From: Litoditis marina
Taxonomy: Eukaryota; Nematoda; Chromadorea; Rhabditida; Rhabditidae
Direction of reading: 5' to 3'
DNA: 64,000 bases
Assembly (NCBI GenBank): GCA_964036275.1
Contig: OZ038434.1
Coordinates: 31,768,947-31,832,946, forward strand
Positions 46,714 through 58,597 of the stretch are shown here, piece by piece; within the stretch, counting starts at the first letter, position 1; the number at the start of each line of letters is the position of its first letter. The notes under the pieces were generated by a model that had not been told where the DNA came from, did no database searches, and saw only the letters and a list, made by a program, of their open reading frames with translations. Made by a program: the position numbers and the translations under genes.

Positions 46714-49700
46714 TTATACGGATTCTTTCTTCAACGACATTTTCTTCATCTGCTCCAAGTATGTTGTACTTTTGGCCGGAATCACAACTTTACTGCCAAC
46801 ATCTCCCGGTAACTTATCAGTTTTCGCTGAATTGGACGTTTTTGCTGCCGGTTTCGACGTAGAGGCTGTTTTCGGAACCGCACTTTTCTTTTCTTTGGAG
46901 AGTTCGCTGCTTCCTGACGTTGAAGCGACTGTTGAAGGGAAAGATTTTGGAGTTGATTTGGTTTTTGGCGTTGATGGTTTTGAAGTTGTGTTTCCGGTAG
47001 TTTTTCCTGGGATCAATGTGTCTGCCTCAACTGATTTCGTAGATGAATTTGTGGTCACCGCCCTGGTTACTGGTTGTTTTACAACTGCAGTTTTCTTGCT
47101 GGTAGCAGGCGATGTACCACTCGATTTGGACGCGATTGGTTTGCTACTCGGCTTCTGGAAAGGACAAAATAATCCAATAGCCATACAAACAAAAAGTATT
47201 CTTCAGTGAAAGTTTGTGTTACGTGGAATCTGGTGTATTCATTGTATTACAATTGTTTTTTTCGGCAACATTATTTAATCAAATGCAATTTAAGGGCTTA
47301 TCGAATGCAATGAAACAGCCTTCAACTTCCTGACGAGACTACGCTGTCAAACTTCACTTGGCTTCGGTGACTACTGACTAATGTGGTAAAATGCAGCCCT
47401 GCGTGGATTTTTTTTACAGTAAGCATTTAGTTTTTTGAGCAAGTTGTCATTACGATACAGGAATGGATACTTCTCGCGAAACTACAACACGAAGACTGTG
47501 AATAAGAACATTGGCTAACTACTGTAAGAGTTCAGGTAAGAATGACAAGATCTAGAACACTAACCGTATCCGCAACCGGTGTTCCACATCCCGGCGCCGG
47601 TAAAAGGGTTCGTAGCTTGGTCTTCATCGCTCTCAGGGTGTCAACTATCTTGTTGGCGTCAGGTCTCGCGCTGGGCGATTCATCCCAGCAGCTGAAAGGG
47701 AAAACGCATGGAATGGCACAGAATAGTTGTTAAACCGAAGATCAATCGTTCGTTCGATCAAACAATTGAGGGTAAGGTCAACCCTATAACGCAATTTAGG
47801 GTTGGGGTGTTTGAGAAACCAACCACTGACCTGACAATCAATCGACTGAGAGCCGCTGGTCCTTTGCTTTGATCAACCTCCATGCGTAGTCCGTCATCTC
47901 TGATCTTTGTATACAACTGTTGAATGTTCTGACCGGAATAGGGTTCTCTACAAAACATGAAGTATTGGGAACTAGTTATATGAATGTGTTTAGTAAAAGA
48001 TGAACTCGAAAACTCAAGATGAACTTTTTGAGTTCATCTTTTACTGAGCATATTCATATAACTATCCAAAATGTCCTAGTGACACACTATATTTTGTTCA
48101 AATAAATAACTTAATATATTGGGAAAAAGATTACCTCTCAAAAAATCACGAATGAAAATGGAAACTAACAATGAACATGGGTCAACTATGTTAATCGTGT
48201 TTGAAAATCGAGGAGGTACGGTACATGTTGTGGCGTTTTTCTTTGTTCGTAGTTTGATTGCTTTGTGTTTCATTCAGAAATCCCGGCTGACAACGTGTAT
48301 AAGCAAGATCAAACTGTAGATCAGACATTGTCATCTCTTATGATCTACGTTTTTGCTCTGTCTTTTTCGCTAAGAGCGAGACTAAATTGCGGTCACTGTA
48401 AGAAATTGTTTTACGTACTTGTTCAACGCATTCAATGAGAGTTTTCATTTTCTCGTGACGTTTTTCATTGAAAAAAGTGAAATCATATTACAAAAATAAT
48501 GTGCGCAATCAAGTTCGACTAATGAATACCGGGCTATCCCTATTTTCACACTTTCCAACGACGTTAGATCTCAACTACTCACTTTCTATGGATCACCTCC
48601 CACATTGTGATGGCAAAACTGAAAATGTCGGTCGCACTACCGTATTCCGACATTTCCACGTCACACGTCATCTCGGGCGACATGTATTCCAAAGTACCTC
48701 TTCTGTAGAATAAAACAGTGAAACGTGCCAAAATTGTCGGATGATTTTTTTATTCCATAGAGCAAACATAACGTTTCTCGGAAGTTATCGTATTCACGTG
48801 TGGTCGTAATGCTGTCCAATTTTCAGTGGAGATGGCAAGGACTATACATTTGGTAATCTCTGAATTGACGAACATCTTGTACGAAGGCCGTATTCAGGAA
48901 TATTCCAAATGACCTCAAAAATGTTCAGAAAAGCCATTGTTATCTCAGAAAATAGGCGAAATGTTCGAATGTTCACTTTTTCGTGCCACACATTTCCAAT
49001 CAAGCAAATGAATTCATTAAATAAACATATGAGTTTCAATTTGAACTACTCTAACTATAGTCTGTTTCACCAATCGATGACTTTCTACAGTAAGCTTTCA
49101 ATTATTGTTCAAACTGTTTACAAAACCTACAACAAATGGGAAATTTACCTGAAAGATTTACAATCTTACTGTAGAGGGCTATTGTTGCGTGAATCAGACT
49201 ATACTTACGCAGCTGACATCAGCGTTCTGACATTCGAGCAGAGGCCGAAATCACAAATTCGAACACTCTGTAGGTCACTCGAGAGAAGAATACTGTAAAT
49301 TGTTAATCAGTTGGAAATATTAACAATTGTTTGAGTTTCAATTCTCATACTACAAAGTGTTAAATTTAAACAAATGAGAATGTGGAGGGCAAGAAACATC
49401 AGTTTTGAACGATTTTCATGTGTAATTGAATCAAATGTCTAAAGGTTCCGAGAGCAAATGGAAATGGGTCAAACGAGAGTCACGATTATCATTTTTTTTC
49501 AAAGTTTTTCTAGGTTTGTAGGTCAACATAGGGTTGATTTAGGCATATTTCGATTTGGTGTTTCCCATGTGTATCGAATAAAGACAACAACTCAAAGTCA
49601 ATTCTCAGATTTTGTAAAACTTTCTCACTTAGCCGGTTTGATGTCTCTGTGAATGATGTTGTTGTTGTGAATATGCGCCAGTCCGGACGCCGTTCCAGTG

Positions 49701-51859
49701 AACCAATCGATAGCCATCTTTACTGTGTAGTCGTCTGTACCGTGCACAACTGAAAAGCAACGCATTCTCATCAATTGGCTATGGTAGTTCGATCTCGAAT
49801 TCGATGTTTTGTAGTTTGAGCTGTTGTTGTTTGGTCTAAAATTTGCTCACGAAAATAAGGAGAATTGATCGTTTCCTATCAACAAAACTATCGTAGATCT
49901 CACAGATTCAAGTTAAACTCAAGGCGATGGGCTTTCAACATTCATGATATTCGCAGTAACTTGATCGCAATCCAAGTAATTTACAAATTTAGAGCATAAA
50001 GTAGCGGGATCAGACATATCAATCGATTAAATTTCAATTTCATCAACTCTAAACCGCAGTTTTACCCTTCTGATAAGTTGAAAACTGACGGCATGAATTC
50101 TCTGAGCCATGCTTGAACCGATAAGCCACGCCTCCTCATGTCCTCCTCTAACTACCCCAGGTTCTGAGAATCCGCTGTTTTTGTAATTCTCTTCTATTCT
50201 ATTTGATTCTGAGCGTGAATTGAGAAACTCGGGTTTCGTCATCTTAGATTGAATGAAAATCAACCAACTGTGCGAGAGACAGTGGGGCATTCGTTCCATC
50301 ACGATCCCACACATGTTGACTTCCCCGACCTCGCGGTACAATCTTCCAAAGATGCGAACCGTATTCGGGTGAGCCGACAACTGATAGTAGAACTTGTTCA
50401 TAAACCAATAGTTCATAGGGTTCGCTCACGAGAGATCAGGTAAATACTGTACATCTCGCCTTTTGCCGCTGTGTATGTAGTTTGATCTCGCCATATTCAA
50501 ATCAAAATTCGCAAACTACGCCGTGAATACAGAACAAAAACTACAACGTAGACGTTGTCATTTAATATAGTCGACAGTTTCCCTACGGAGACCCCTACAG
50601 TGCGAACTCAAATCTTCCAATGAAGAACTTCAAAAATGGCTGCTCGATGAGAATCAGGTAAGTTAAACTCTAAGAGCTCTGTGGTGTTACTTTGAGATTC
50701 TCAATACAAATGAGAAAAAACACTTGCGTGAATATCTATTTTTGCACATCGGTTCGTATCGAATTGAAAATTTCATTCGGAACACGATGAAATATTCGAG
50801 GGCACCTTGCAAAGCTTTTCCAGTTCGTTTTCTCTTGACGAAGCGTCAGTATTCTGGTTCCCGAAGAATTCTTTCACGGCTACAAGTCTGAAAAATATAA
50901 AATAGTTCACTCAACAAAAAACTTTATATGTGCATCTAGCTCTGAATAGCTGTGTTTGTAGTTTGATGTCTTCATATTTCTCGTGATTCGAATCAAACTA
51001 CATTGCAGATTGTTCTATCCGGTACACAAGTGAATATTGGACACAAACGTGCAATTGAAGTTAGCGTAGAAGTTGGATATCGAGGCATTGACTTCTATAA
51101 ACACCCTCAATTTATTGTTTTTCTCGCATTCTGTAGCGAAACTCTCTTCACACTCATTCCTTTACTAACTTGTTATGTTTTTCACCCAACCAAACAATGT
51201 CTTTTCAGTCGAACCCAATTAAAAGACTCATGCAAAAAATAAGAATTATCACTTAAATCTCAGTTAAATAAATGTTACCATCACTTACCCATAAATTTTG
51301 TGATTGTATACAGAGACCACTCCGAAACCGCCACTACCCAGTCGTTGTTGCAGGCTGAGTTGGTTCAGGAAGAAGTTGTTGTAGATGGGCGAGTTTCCTA
51401 TCTGATATAGTCTTTTTTCTTAATACTACTTTTTTCATCTTAGAATGTTCTGCTATGATGACATCCTGGTACATTGTTGGCTTTATTGTTCACGCACTCT
51501 ATGAATGTTTAAACACACGCTATAAACTCGAATCTACACTACAGAATCTACACTGAGTTTTAGGTACAATTTCATCTCAACTACAGTTCTACACATACAT
51601 CGTGGTGAAAAATTTGGTACAAATACCTGTTCTGTTTAGCAAAACGATGGTCAGAACGTTGAAACTGATACAGCAATGGATAACTTGTTAAAAACCAGAA
51701 AACTTGAAGTAAAGGGTTTGTGTAGTGAATACCAGGTTGGATAGTGTACATCAACTAGCTCCGCACCCCTACGTTTGTAGTTTTGATCTCGTCACATACA
51801 TGTAGATCACACTCGAATTTTTTTGCTTTCCCTACCTCTTCTTTGCCGGTTGCAGCCAT
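46714..51859 (-). CDS. Protein kinase (TKL/Ser-Thr-like), complete
   Basis: Ten minus-strand exons join in phase to 450 residues: 51836-51859, 51289-51401, 50806-50887, 50269-50392, 49629-49749, 49209-49292, 48583-48702, 47831-47947, 47565-47691 and 46714-47154. Motifs in order: LGSGGFGVV (ATP loop), VAVKEFF (catalytic Lys), ENELEKLCK (helix C Glu), HRDIKPANILL (catalytic loop), ICDFGLC (metal binding), GTLEYMSPEM (APE variant), ATDIFSFAITMWE, CWDESPSARP (C-lobe Arg). HRDIKPAN suggests Ser/Thr specificity; the rest resembles TKL kinases. A Ser/Thr/Lys/Pro-rich tail of about 146 residues follows. The start MAATGKEE is a short exon chosen by phase. The donor at 50268 (GTTGG) is weak but is the only one that keeps frame. 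Likely cytoplasmic; no transmembrane segment. Confidence 0.92.
47980..48064. repeat. Hairpin repeat in kinase intron
   Basis: TATATGAATGTGTTTAGTAA and AAAGATGAACTC face AGTTCATCTTTTACTGAGCA and TATTCATATA. A piece of it recurs at about 62817-62860 in the gag graveyard. Confidence 0.6.
50455..50525. repeat. Short GTAGTTTGATCT hairpins (family F)
   Basis: TGTAGTTTGATCT and its complement occur as short hairpins again and again in and around the kinase introns (about 48245, 48300, 49808, 50470, 50955-51000, 51775, 53265) and at about 42640-42775. They look like a miniature foldback family. Confidence 0.5.
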
Positions 51860-54130
51860 GGTTTGAACAAATTCCACGTTTGTATGAATTCCACTTCAAA
51901 TCACCACCGCCACTTCTTGAACGGACGATCGAGATAAGGCAATTTTCTGAAATTAAAACAACAAGTACGTTTTTGATGTTGCAATTTTCTGGCTGCAGTT
52001 CAGAAATTAGCTCTCAAATTTTTCTAACTAGACTCATTAGCAGCGTGCCAAAAACTGAAAATAACATTTATTCCTACATTTCTTAAAACATTGCTCTGAT
52101 GGCAGGTGATAAAAAGAGTGAACAACAACCGTTTACAGTTTTCATTGTTGAAAGTATTTTGACTTGTTTACGAACAGCCTTGAGGTTCCATTGTCAAAAT
52201 GAGTTAAAAAAAAACAGAAGAATGTGGGCAGAACAAAATATTTAAGCCTAAAGAAATGAAGTAGTTGTGAAAATGTATAGTACAAATGAAAATAGGCGAT
52301 AGATGTGAACAGTTGGAGGTGATTCAGATTGGCACAATGACTGATAACACCAAACTATCTGGAAGTGTATCGATAATCATGCTGATTGAGGTATAGGACA
52401 CCGACAAATCGCTTGTTTTATCACTTTTTGACGCCAAATTGATAATTGATCACACAAAAAGTGAAAAAAAAGTGGGCATCTACATGAATTTTGGGCCCCA
52501 ATGTAGAATAAAATAAAAAATAAATACATGTTACAAGAATAAATGATTGCCAGATTATCAATCATCTTGACTCAGACAATTCCCAGCCAATAGACCAGCT
52601 TTTGTTGTAGCGATCTCCACGAGACAGTGTGCAGGTCAGAGAGACCCAGATGTCTGTGGTCTCATTGACCTGCATGCTCTCTCGCTTTTGTAGTTTGCTA
52701 ATCGCTGAAAATTCACCGCCAATCGTTCCGAGGAATACATTGAACTATGGCCAGATTCTCAAAAGGATCTCGATCAACTTTAATTACAGCGTCTTCCGGT
52801 CTCTACAAATTGTTTGTCATTTCAAAATCGGAGTTCGGTTAAATCTCGCGCCTTAAAATGAATGCAATATAAAGGTTTATGCGTTATGCCAAGTTCTTCA
52901 TCTTCTTGAAAACTTGAACGTTTTGACCGAATGCTCAAACAAAATTGTTGCAGATCGGAAATCACGTGTGGTTCACGTTTGAAAGAGTAATATGATGATT
53001 TGTTTTCTTATATGTACGTGTTCAATGTGAACCAGATAGCTCCTCAATAGCTAGGAGGGGTAACTTGAAGCTTCGAACTTGGCAAACATCTTTCTATATA
53101 TGCCTATTTCTCTTTACTTTTTCCTAAATTCAAAAACAATGTTTAGGCTCTGCGTCCCTACCGTTGTTGCTCAGTGACTCTGGAACTACCAGCTGACATC
53201 TAACGTTCAAAAATCTCTAGTAACTGTTTTAGATTTCCGTTTTTTTCTGTTTTGCTCTGATTGTATGTAGTTTGAACATTCCATAGTTTGTGTATACGAT
53301 TAAACACTTTTACACTAGTTAAATGAAACAGTCGAGTAAAAGTATGTGTTTTACACGTTTGAGGTGATTCCACCACTACTAGAACCATACTCCGTCAATA
53401 CTTTGTTGCGAGCTGAACAAAGTGCGAATGTTATTCATGTGGATCAAAATCGGCAAAAAATAGTGATGCGCATGAAACATATGAAAGATTTGAAATGATG
53501 CTTTCTCTGAAATTTAACAAACAACACGTTCAAATCGTTTTTTGTTTGTAATCGCCTACCAAAACCGTTACCTCCATTTTGAAAACATGTAAGTCGATAG
53601 CGCTCTAGTTAAATTTGCACATATTTTCATTGCTTGCTAAACTGGAATCTTTCACTTGCGCTAATATCGCGAAGCTGCTGCGATAGTAACGTAGCGTTTA
53701 CGTATCACCAATCGATGTCCTTCTACAGTAATCAATCGAATATTCGGAACGCTTGATGATTTTGATTTCAAACTTATACCAAAACTTGAAAAAAATCCAA
53801 ATACGCCAACTTAACAAACTTTGACTTGCAAATTTGAGAATGCTGCTTAAGAGGGTTATAAGTAAGAGGAACAGACTCACATTGTACTATTGTTGTTTAT
53901 GCCTTAATGTCAATCTTTTATAATTTCAGCCATGGTAGTATAAACTACGATTCTCTTGCCCGAAAAAAAACCCCGAGAGGATAAACAACATGTGATTCAG
54001 CTGGTTCCCAGCCAGCTGCTCACTGATTAATGGATCTTATTGACCGACGCCAAAATCTAAGTAACGGAAATACTAAATTTGTGGTAGAAAGCGCATTGAA
54101 GATAAGATTAATTTTGATTCATCAATATAA
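51860..54130. other. Divergent intergenic region
   Basis: Lies between the starts of the kinase (-) and the 104-residue secreted protein (+), so it should hold both promoters. It contains hairpin MITE B (52570-52725) and MITE C (53690-53880). No exon is supported; an open stretch at 51856-51960 on the plus strand overlaps the kinase start and is probably chance. Confidence 0.5.
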
Positions 54131-57100
54131 ATGTACCTAGGATGTATCGTTTTCCCTTTCCTTTTTGTACCAGCGAGTCTTGCTGTTCCAATTCAAGGTA
54201 GAAGTTGATTGCTATCTTTGAAAAGCTTTGAATGATACGTATATTCATGAAAAAGTGGGGGCCCAACGACTGTGAGATTTGTCTTCTGCTGTGCGCCCCT
54301 TAGACAACTACTCTCAAATGGAGCAGCTACTGCTACAAAAACCGAAAAATACTCATGTATAACTGTTAATTACAAACATACAAAAGTCGTAAAATATTTT
54401 CTCAAACCTGTAAACTAGAATCTACAAGTCACAGCTGCGAAATAGAGAACAACTGTTGAATAATATGCCGAACGTTATAGCACCTAGAATTGAAGTAATG
54501 ATCAAAAACACCAACCCTTGTGCACAAAACCAGGTGCACAAAACCAACTCTATAATTAACTACATTGAGTTAACATCTGTGATTTGTAGATTCTAGTTTA
54601 CAGGTTTGAGAAAATATTTTACGACTTTTGTATGTTTGTAATTAACAGTTATACATGAGTATTTTTCGGTTTTTGTAGCAGTAGCTGCTCCATTTGAGAG
54701 TAGTTGTCTAAGGGGCGCACAGCAGAAGACAAATCTCACAGTCGTTGGGCCCCCACTTTTTCATGAATTTTTCTCTTTTTGTATACATGCCGTAGGTATG
54801 TGGTTTGATCTGTACGGTGCAGATAAAATTGTTTTCTTGATGAACCACTTGTCAAGTATTACCATCATTCGAAAAAAAATATGACGTCAACATTGCAGTT
54901 CTAGAAACTTACTTCATCTGCCCTTCAGAATCGCAGAATCGGTCATGTTTGAATGAAGTTTCATCGTGAATTGACCATTTTTAAGAAACTTCCAGCATTC
55001 GAAAACATATTTCACGTCAATTTTTTTTTAAAGTTGACGTCATCTGGCCTTCTGAATTCCAGAATAAGTCATATTTAGATGAAGTTTTATCGTTAATATA
55101 CCACTTTATGATATTTTCAGCATTTGAAAATATATGTGACGTCAACTTTGCACTTTTCAAAAATGACGTCATCTGGTCTCCAGAATTCCAGAATACGTCA
55201 CTCTTAGATTGAGTTTCACCGTTAATTGACCCTTTCTAAGACATTTTCATCATTTGAAAATACATGTGACGTCAACTTTGCACTTTTCAAAAATGACGTC
55301 ATCTGGTCTCCAGAATCCCAGAATACGTCACTCTTAGATTGAGTTTCACCGTTAATTGACCCTTTCTAAGACATTTTCATCATTTGAAAATACATGTGAC
55401 GTCAACTTTGCACTTTTCAAAAATGACGTCATCTGGTCTCCAGAATCCCAGAATACGTCACTCTTAGATTGAGTTTCACCGTTAATTGACCCTTTCTAAG
55501 ATATTACCATCATTTGAAAATATATGTGACGTCAACTTTGCACTTTTCAAAAATGACGTCATCCGAGCTCCAGAATCCTCGATGACGTCATCAGTAGAAG
55601 ACTTACATCTAAATCGATGTCAGTTCATGTCGTGGTATCATACTTCAAATTTTACTTGAATTGGTTAGGACTGAGCTGAGTTATAACGCAATTTGATTTA
55701 CCCCGACAGAGAGGGCGAGAGAGTGCACGAAATGAAGAGACGCAGAGACATTTTCGAAGACCTATAACTTGATGAAAAATAATTTTTTTCGAAAAAAAGT
55801 TTGCGCCCCCAAGGTTTGAGTGGGATATCTATCGTGTCCGAAATTTTCAGTCAAATCGGTTCATACATAAAAATTTTCCAGGAGTGCGCACCTACACAGA
55901 CACACACACACACACACACACACACACGACGGAAGTTGGCGCTCTTGATGAAGCGAAAACGTCATAACTTGGCTCAAACTTGACCGATTTCGTTCAAATT
56001 TCGAACATAGCTTGTAAGTGTGCCATAGAAAATCAGCAAATCATAAAAAGTTCTGATTTGCACAATTGGACCTTTTTGAGAGTGAACTAAAAACATGAAA
56101 GCGCGCATTAGCCGGACCAAAGACAAATCTCGCACAGCGCTTCGCGCTGCGCGCGATTCCTGTTTCCTCCTTTTCTCTCTACAATGAGAGCCATACGTTG
56201 AGTCAAGTTGGGTACTTCTTTCAACAAGGAATTGTGCGAAAACCGTATATATCAAGTGTTTTATTATTTTTCCCATAAGTCATGTTGATGTGAATGTTTT
56301 TTGTTAGTTTTAGTTTCTACGGTGTACTAAAAAATCGCTTGTCACTAATACGGAATATCGAAAAAAAGTGACATGCCTAGCTTGTATCAATGTATGAACC
56401 CCAACTGGAAATCTGTGACTGTTTTTCAGAAAGCAACCATTCATTTGATTCAAATACTCGCAACTTTGTGTCTACATCAAATAATTTACCAATTTTGACC
56501 GAAAAAAAAAACCATTTTCGAGATTTTTCCTCGTCATTTTGCCAACAACCACCATATCTGAGAACTAATTGAGTTCAGACTAGTCACTAAGCGAAAGCTG
56601 ACGAACTAAATTCATAACGCTCAGTTTAGATTGTTTTATCGGTTTCACCTTTGTTGTCAATCTCAAATATCGGAGAATCTTATAAACAACAGCTGTTAAA
56701 TGCTTCCAGCCCCTTAGATTCCACAAGATTTTTCCATACAATTGAGATTACGTTTTGGTTTGAGGGAAACTATACAAGAATTTTGGCCTGTTTTCTCATT
56801 ACTTTTTCAGTCTTACATTGTTTCGTCAAGCTCTCTCTCTTTCTATTTTCTCTTCATTTCTGTCGCTCGCTCCCCCCCCCCCCCTCTCTCCCTATCTCTC
56901 TCTTCCTCTCTCTTTGTCGTTTCTCTTTTCTCAACAATCAGTAATTCTGTCTGTCGCTTCCCATTTCTCAACAATACCCTTCATTTTTCTCTGTATCTCT
57001 ATATTTTAACTTCTTTTTTCTTGCTCCTTCCTAGTTTCTATTTGCTGGGGTATATTATTTGTTCTCTTTGTCTGTCTCGCTCACTGGTTTTCTTTCTGCC

Positions 57101-58055
57101 GTGTCTGCTTTCTATATCATTTCTCGATCCCCTCCATTTTTCTCTATCTTTCTCTCTTTGCCATCCTCCTTCTGTCTCTCTCTCGCTCATGAAATTGGGG
57201 ATCTGAGATCAAAACATCTCTTAGTTTCGCAACCGTTTCAATACTACTTTTCAGGCTCTCGATGGAAACAAGCCACAGCGATGACATTCACAAATGGAAC
57301 AGAAATAGCTGAGCCACTTCTCCAAGGTTAGTCAAACACAAAACTTCTATATCGAAATTGATGAAAAAAACTGAAAGTTACTCGTAGAAGGTGAGAAAAG
57401 CCAGAAAAGTGGCCGAAAATTCAATTTTTGATTGTCAAGAACTCGGTTGTTTGGACCGAATGCTGAGAAAACACAATTTTGTCCAAACTATTAAATGCGC
57501 GGTTAGCGAACGAATATGTGACGCTGCTTATGGCGGGTTGCGGCGCGCGGGCGTTTTCAAATTTTCGCACGATGTTTCGCACGTATTTTTTTATATATTA
57601 CGGCAACTACTTCAGCCGTGTGTTACTTTATTCAATTCAATACAACCAAGACAATGATCACATAGAAGTATCCGTAGAGGGGGGGGGTCCGTAGAGAGAA
57701 GCTAGGCGTGGGTGAGCTTTATTACCAGCTCATGCGGTCCGCCATGAAGATACCGCGCCGAGTGGGATCGAACCATGGTGTTTTGAGTGCTAGCGCGCAC
57801 ACAACCAGTCGACCACTCGGCCCCTTTCCTTCCTAAACTTTCGAAAACATTTCATTCCTAAACTTTCGAATAGTTTCAGGCAAGGTGAAGAACACGGGCA
57901 CTGAGAACCCAAGACAAGAAAGAATTCTACCACCAGTTCACACATGTCATCAGGAATCAATGTTCGGTCAGTGTTTCACTGACGCGGCGGAAAGCATTTC
58001 GGAATCAACCTTTCGATTACGGTATCTAGATAATCAACCAGACAACAAATGCTGA
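54131..58055 (+). CDS. Secreted 104-residue protein, unknown family
   Basis: Three exons in phase: 54131-54197, 57255-57326 and 57880-58055. Exon 1 encodes a signal peptide (MYLGCIVFPFLFVPASLA) with likely cleavage before VPIQ. The mature protein has an N-glycosylation sequon (NGT) in exon 2, a basic GKVKNTG segment, and three cysteines at the end (HTCHQESMFGQC and a final C). I recognise no domain. Intron 1 is 3.1 kb because it contains a Helitron-like insertion (54244-56156) and a polypyrimidine tract; intron 2 holds a tRNA-like pseudogene. A small secreted effector or cuticle-related role is possible but unproven. Confidence 0.68.
54244..56156 (+). mobile_element. Helitron-like non-autonomous element, subfamily B copy 2
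   Basis: Close relative of 36376-38523: the same TTCATGAAAAAGTGGGGG start, 5' palindrome (54244-54770), AAAGACAAATCTCGC and GC hairpin at the 3' end. The core shows very regular 130-bp units (GACGTCAACTTTGCACTT at about 55138, 55268, 55398 and 55528). It also carries a CA run (55896-55927) near the 3' side. Flanks read A before and T after, as at 13569. It lies 46 bp into intron 1 of the 104-residue secreted gene. Confidence 0.78.
56829..57190 (+). repeat. CT-rich polypyrimidine tract
   Basis: A long run of CTCTCT/TCTCTT with a run of about 13 C (near 56872-56884) lies 65-425 bp before exon 2 of the secreted gene. It leaves all plus frames open by composition; it is not coding. Confidence 0.8.
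57735..57830 (-). pseudogene. tRNA Leu/Ser-like pseudogene
   Basis: The minus strand reads GGCCGAGTGGTCGACTGG (A box) and GGTTCGATCCCACTCGGC (B box), but the acceptor ends do not pair and the anticodon arm is irregular. It lies in intron 2 of the 104-residue secreted gene. Confidence 0.5.
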
Positions 58056-58199
58056 AGTTATCAACACATGTAATAACGAAAAAAAAAACTGGCGCCAAAT
58101 CTGCTACCTCTGGAAACAGGCTTGGATGGAACCGGTTGTAACAAGGAATTGTATACTCCGGCGAATAATGAAATTGAAAGTATTATTACGACAAAAGGC

Positions 58200-58597
58200 T
58201 GACATACATGCAGCTGGAACAGTACCACATACATCGGTACTACTGTGAATACATAGAGGTGGTTGAAATTGAAGTGATGCACATAGCCTGCTTTCGGATT
58301 CCGAAAAAACTACAGAAAAAACAGCAGAATTCGACTCTTCTCGAAAATACAACAGAATGTTTTGTACCAATTATGATGCAAGCTAATCGGTGCAGTGTCA
58401 GGCTGAACAAACAGCATTAACTGCTCTCGAGTTCTGTACACACCTGACACGATAAACCGCTACACCTGATAGTGAAATTCAGACAATCGTCACCGTAACA
58501 ACGCGCGTCAGGCACGCTTGTTCCATGCCAAACTGCTGACATGAATGCAGGTTGAACAGTACCACATAAATTGGTTGAACTGTAACTACATGAACAG
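58200..58597 (+). pseudogene. Degenerate 5' fragment of the gag-like gene
   Basis: Sequence around 58290-58410 (CTTCTCGAAAATACAACAGA, GTACCAATTATGATGCAAGC) is a diverged copy of the first 100 bp of the frame at 58598. A leader motif, GCAGCTGGAACAGTACCACA, also repeats at about 58208 and 58550. Confidence 0.6.

Noticed and set aside
50601..50657. Plus-strand exon-like stretch CELKSSNEELQKWLL between CTACAG and GTAAGT
   Set aside because: It lies in an intron of the well-supported minus-strand kinase, has no partner exons and is short enough to be chance.
51856..51942. Plus-strand exon-like stretch PWFEQIPRLYEFHF
   Set aside because: It overlaps the kinase start exon on the other strand and has no partner exons.
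56742..57206. 154-codon plus-strand frame rich in Ser/Leu/Phe
   Set aside because: It is produced by the CT-rich tract, which is free of stop codons by composition.
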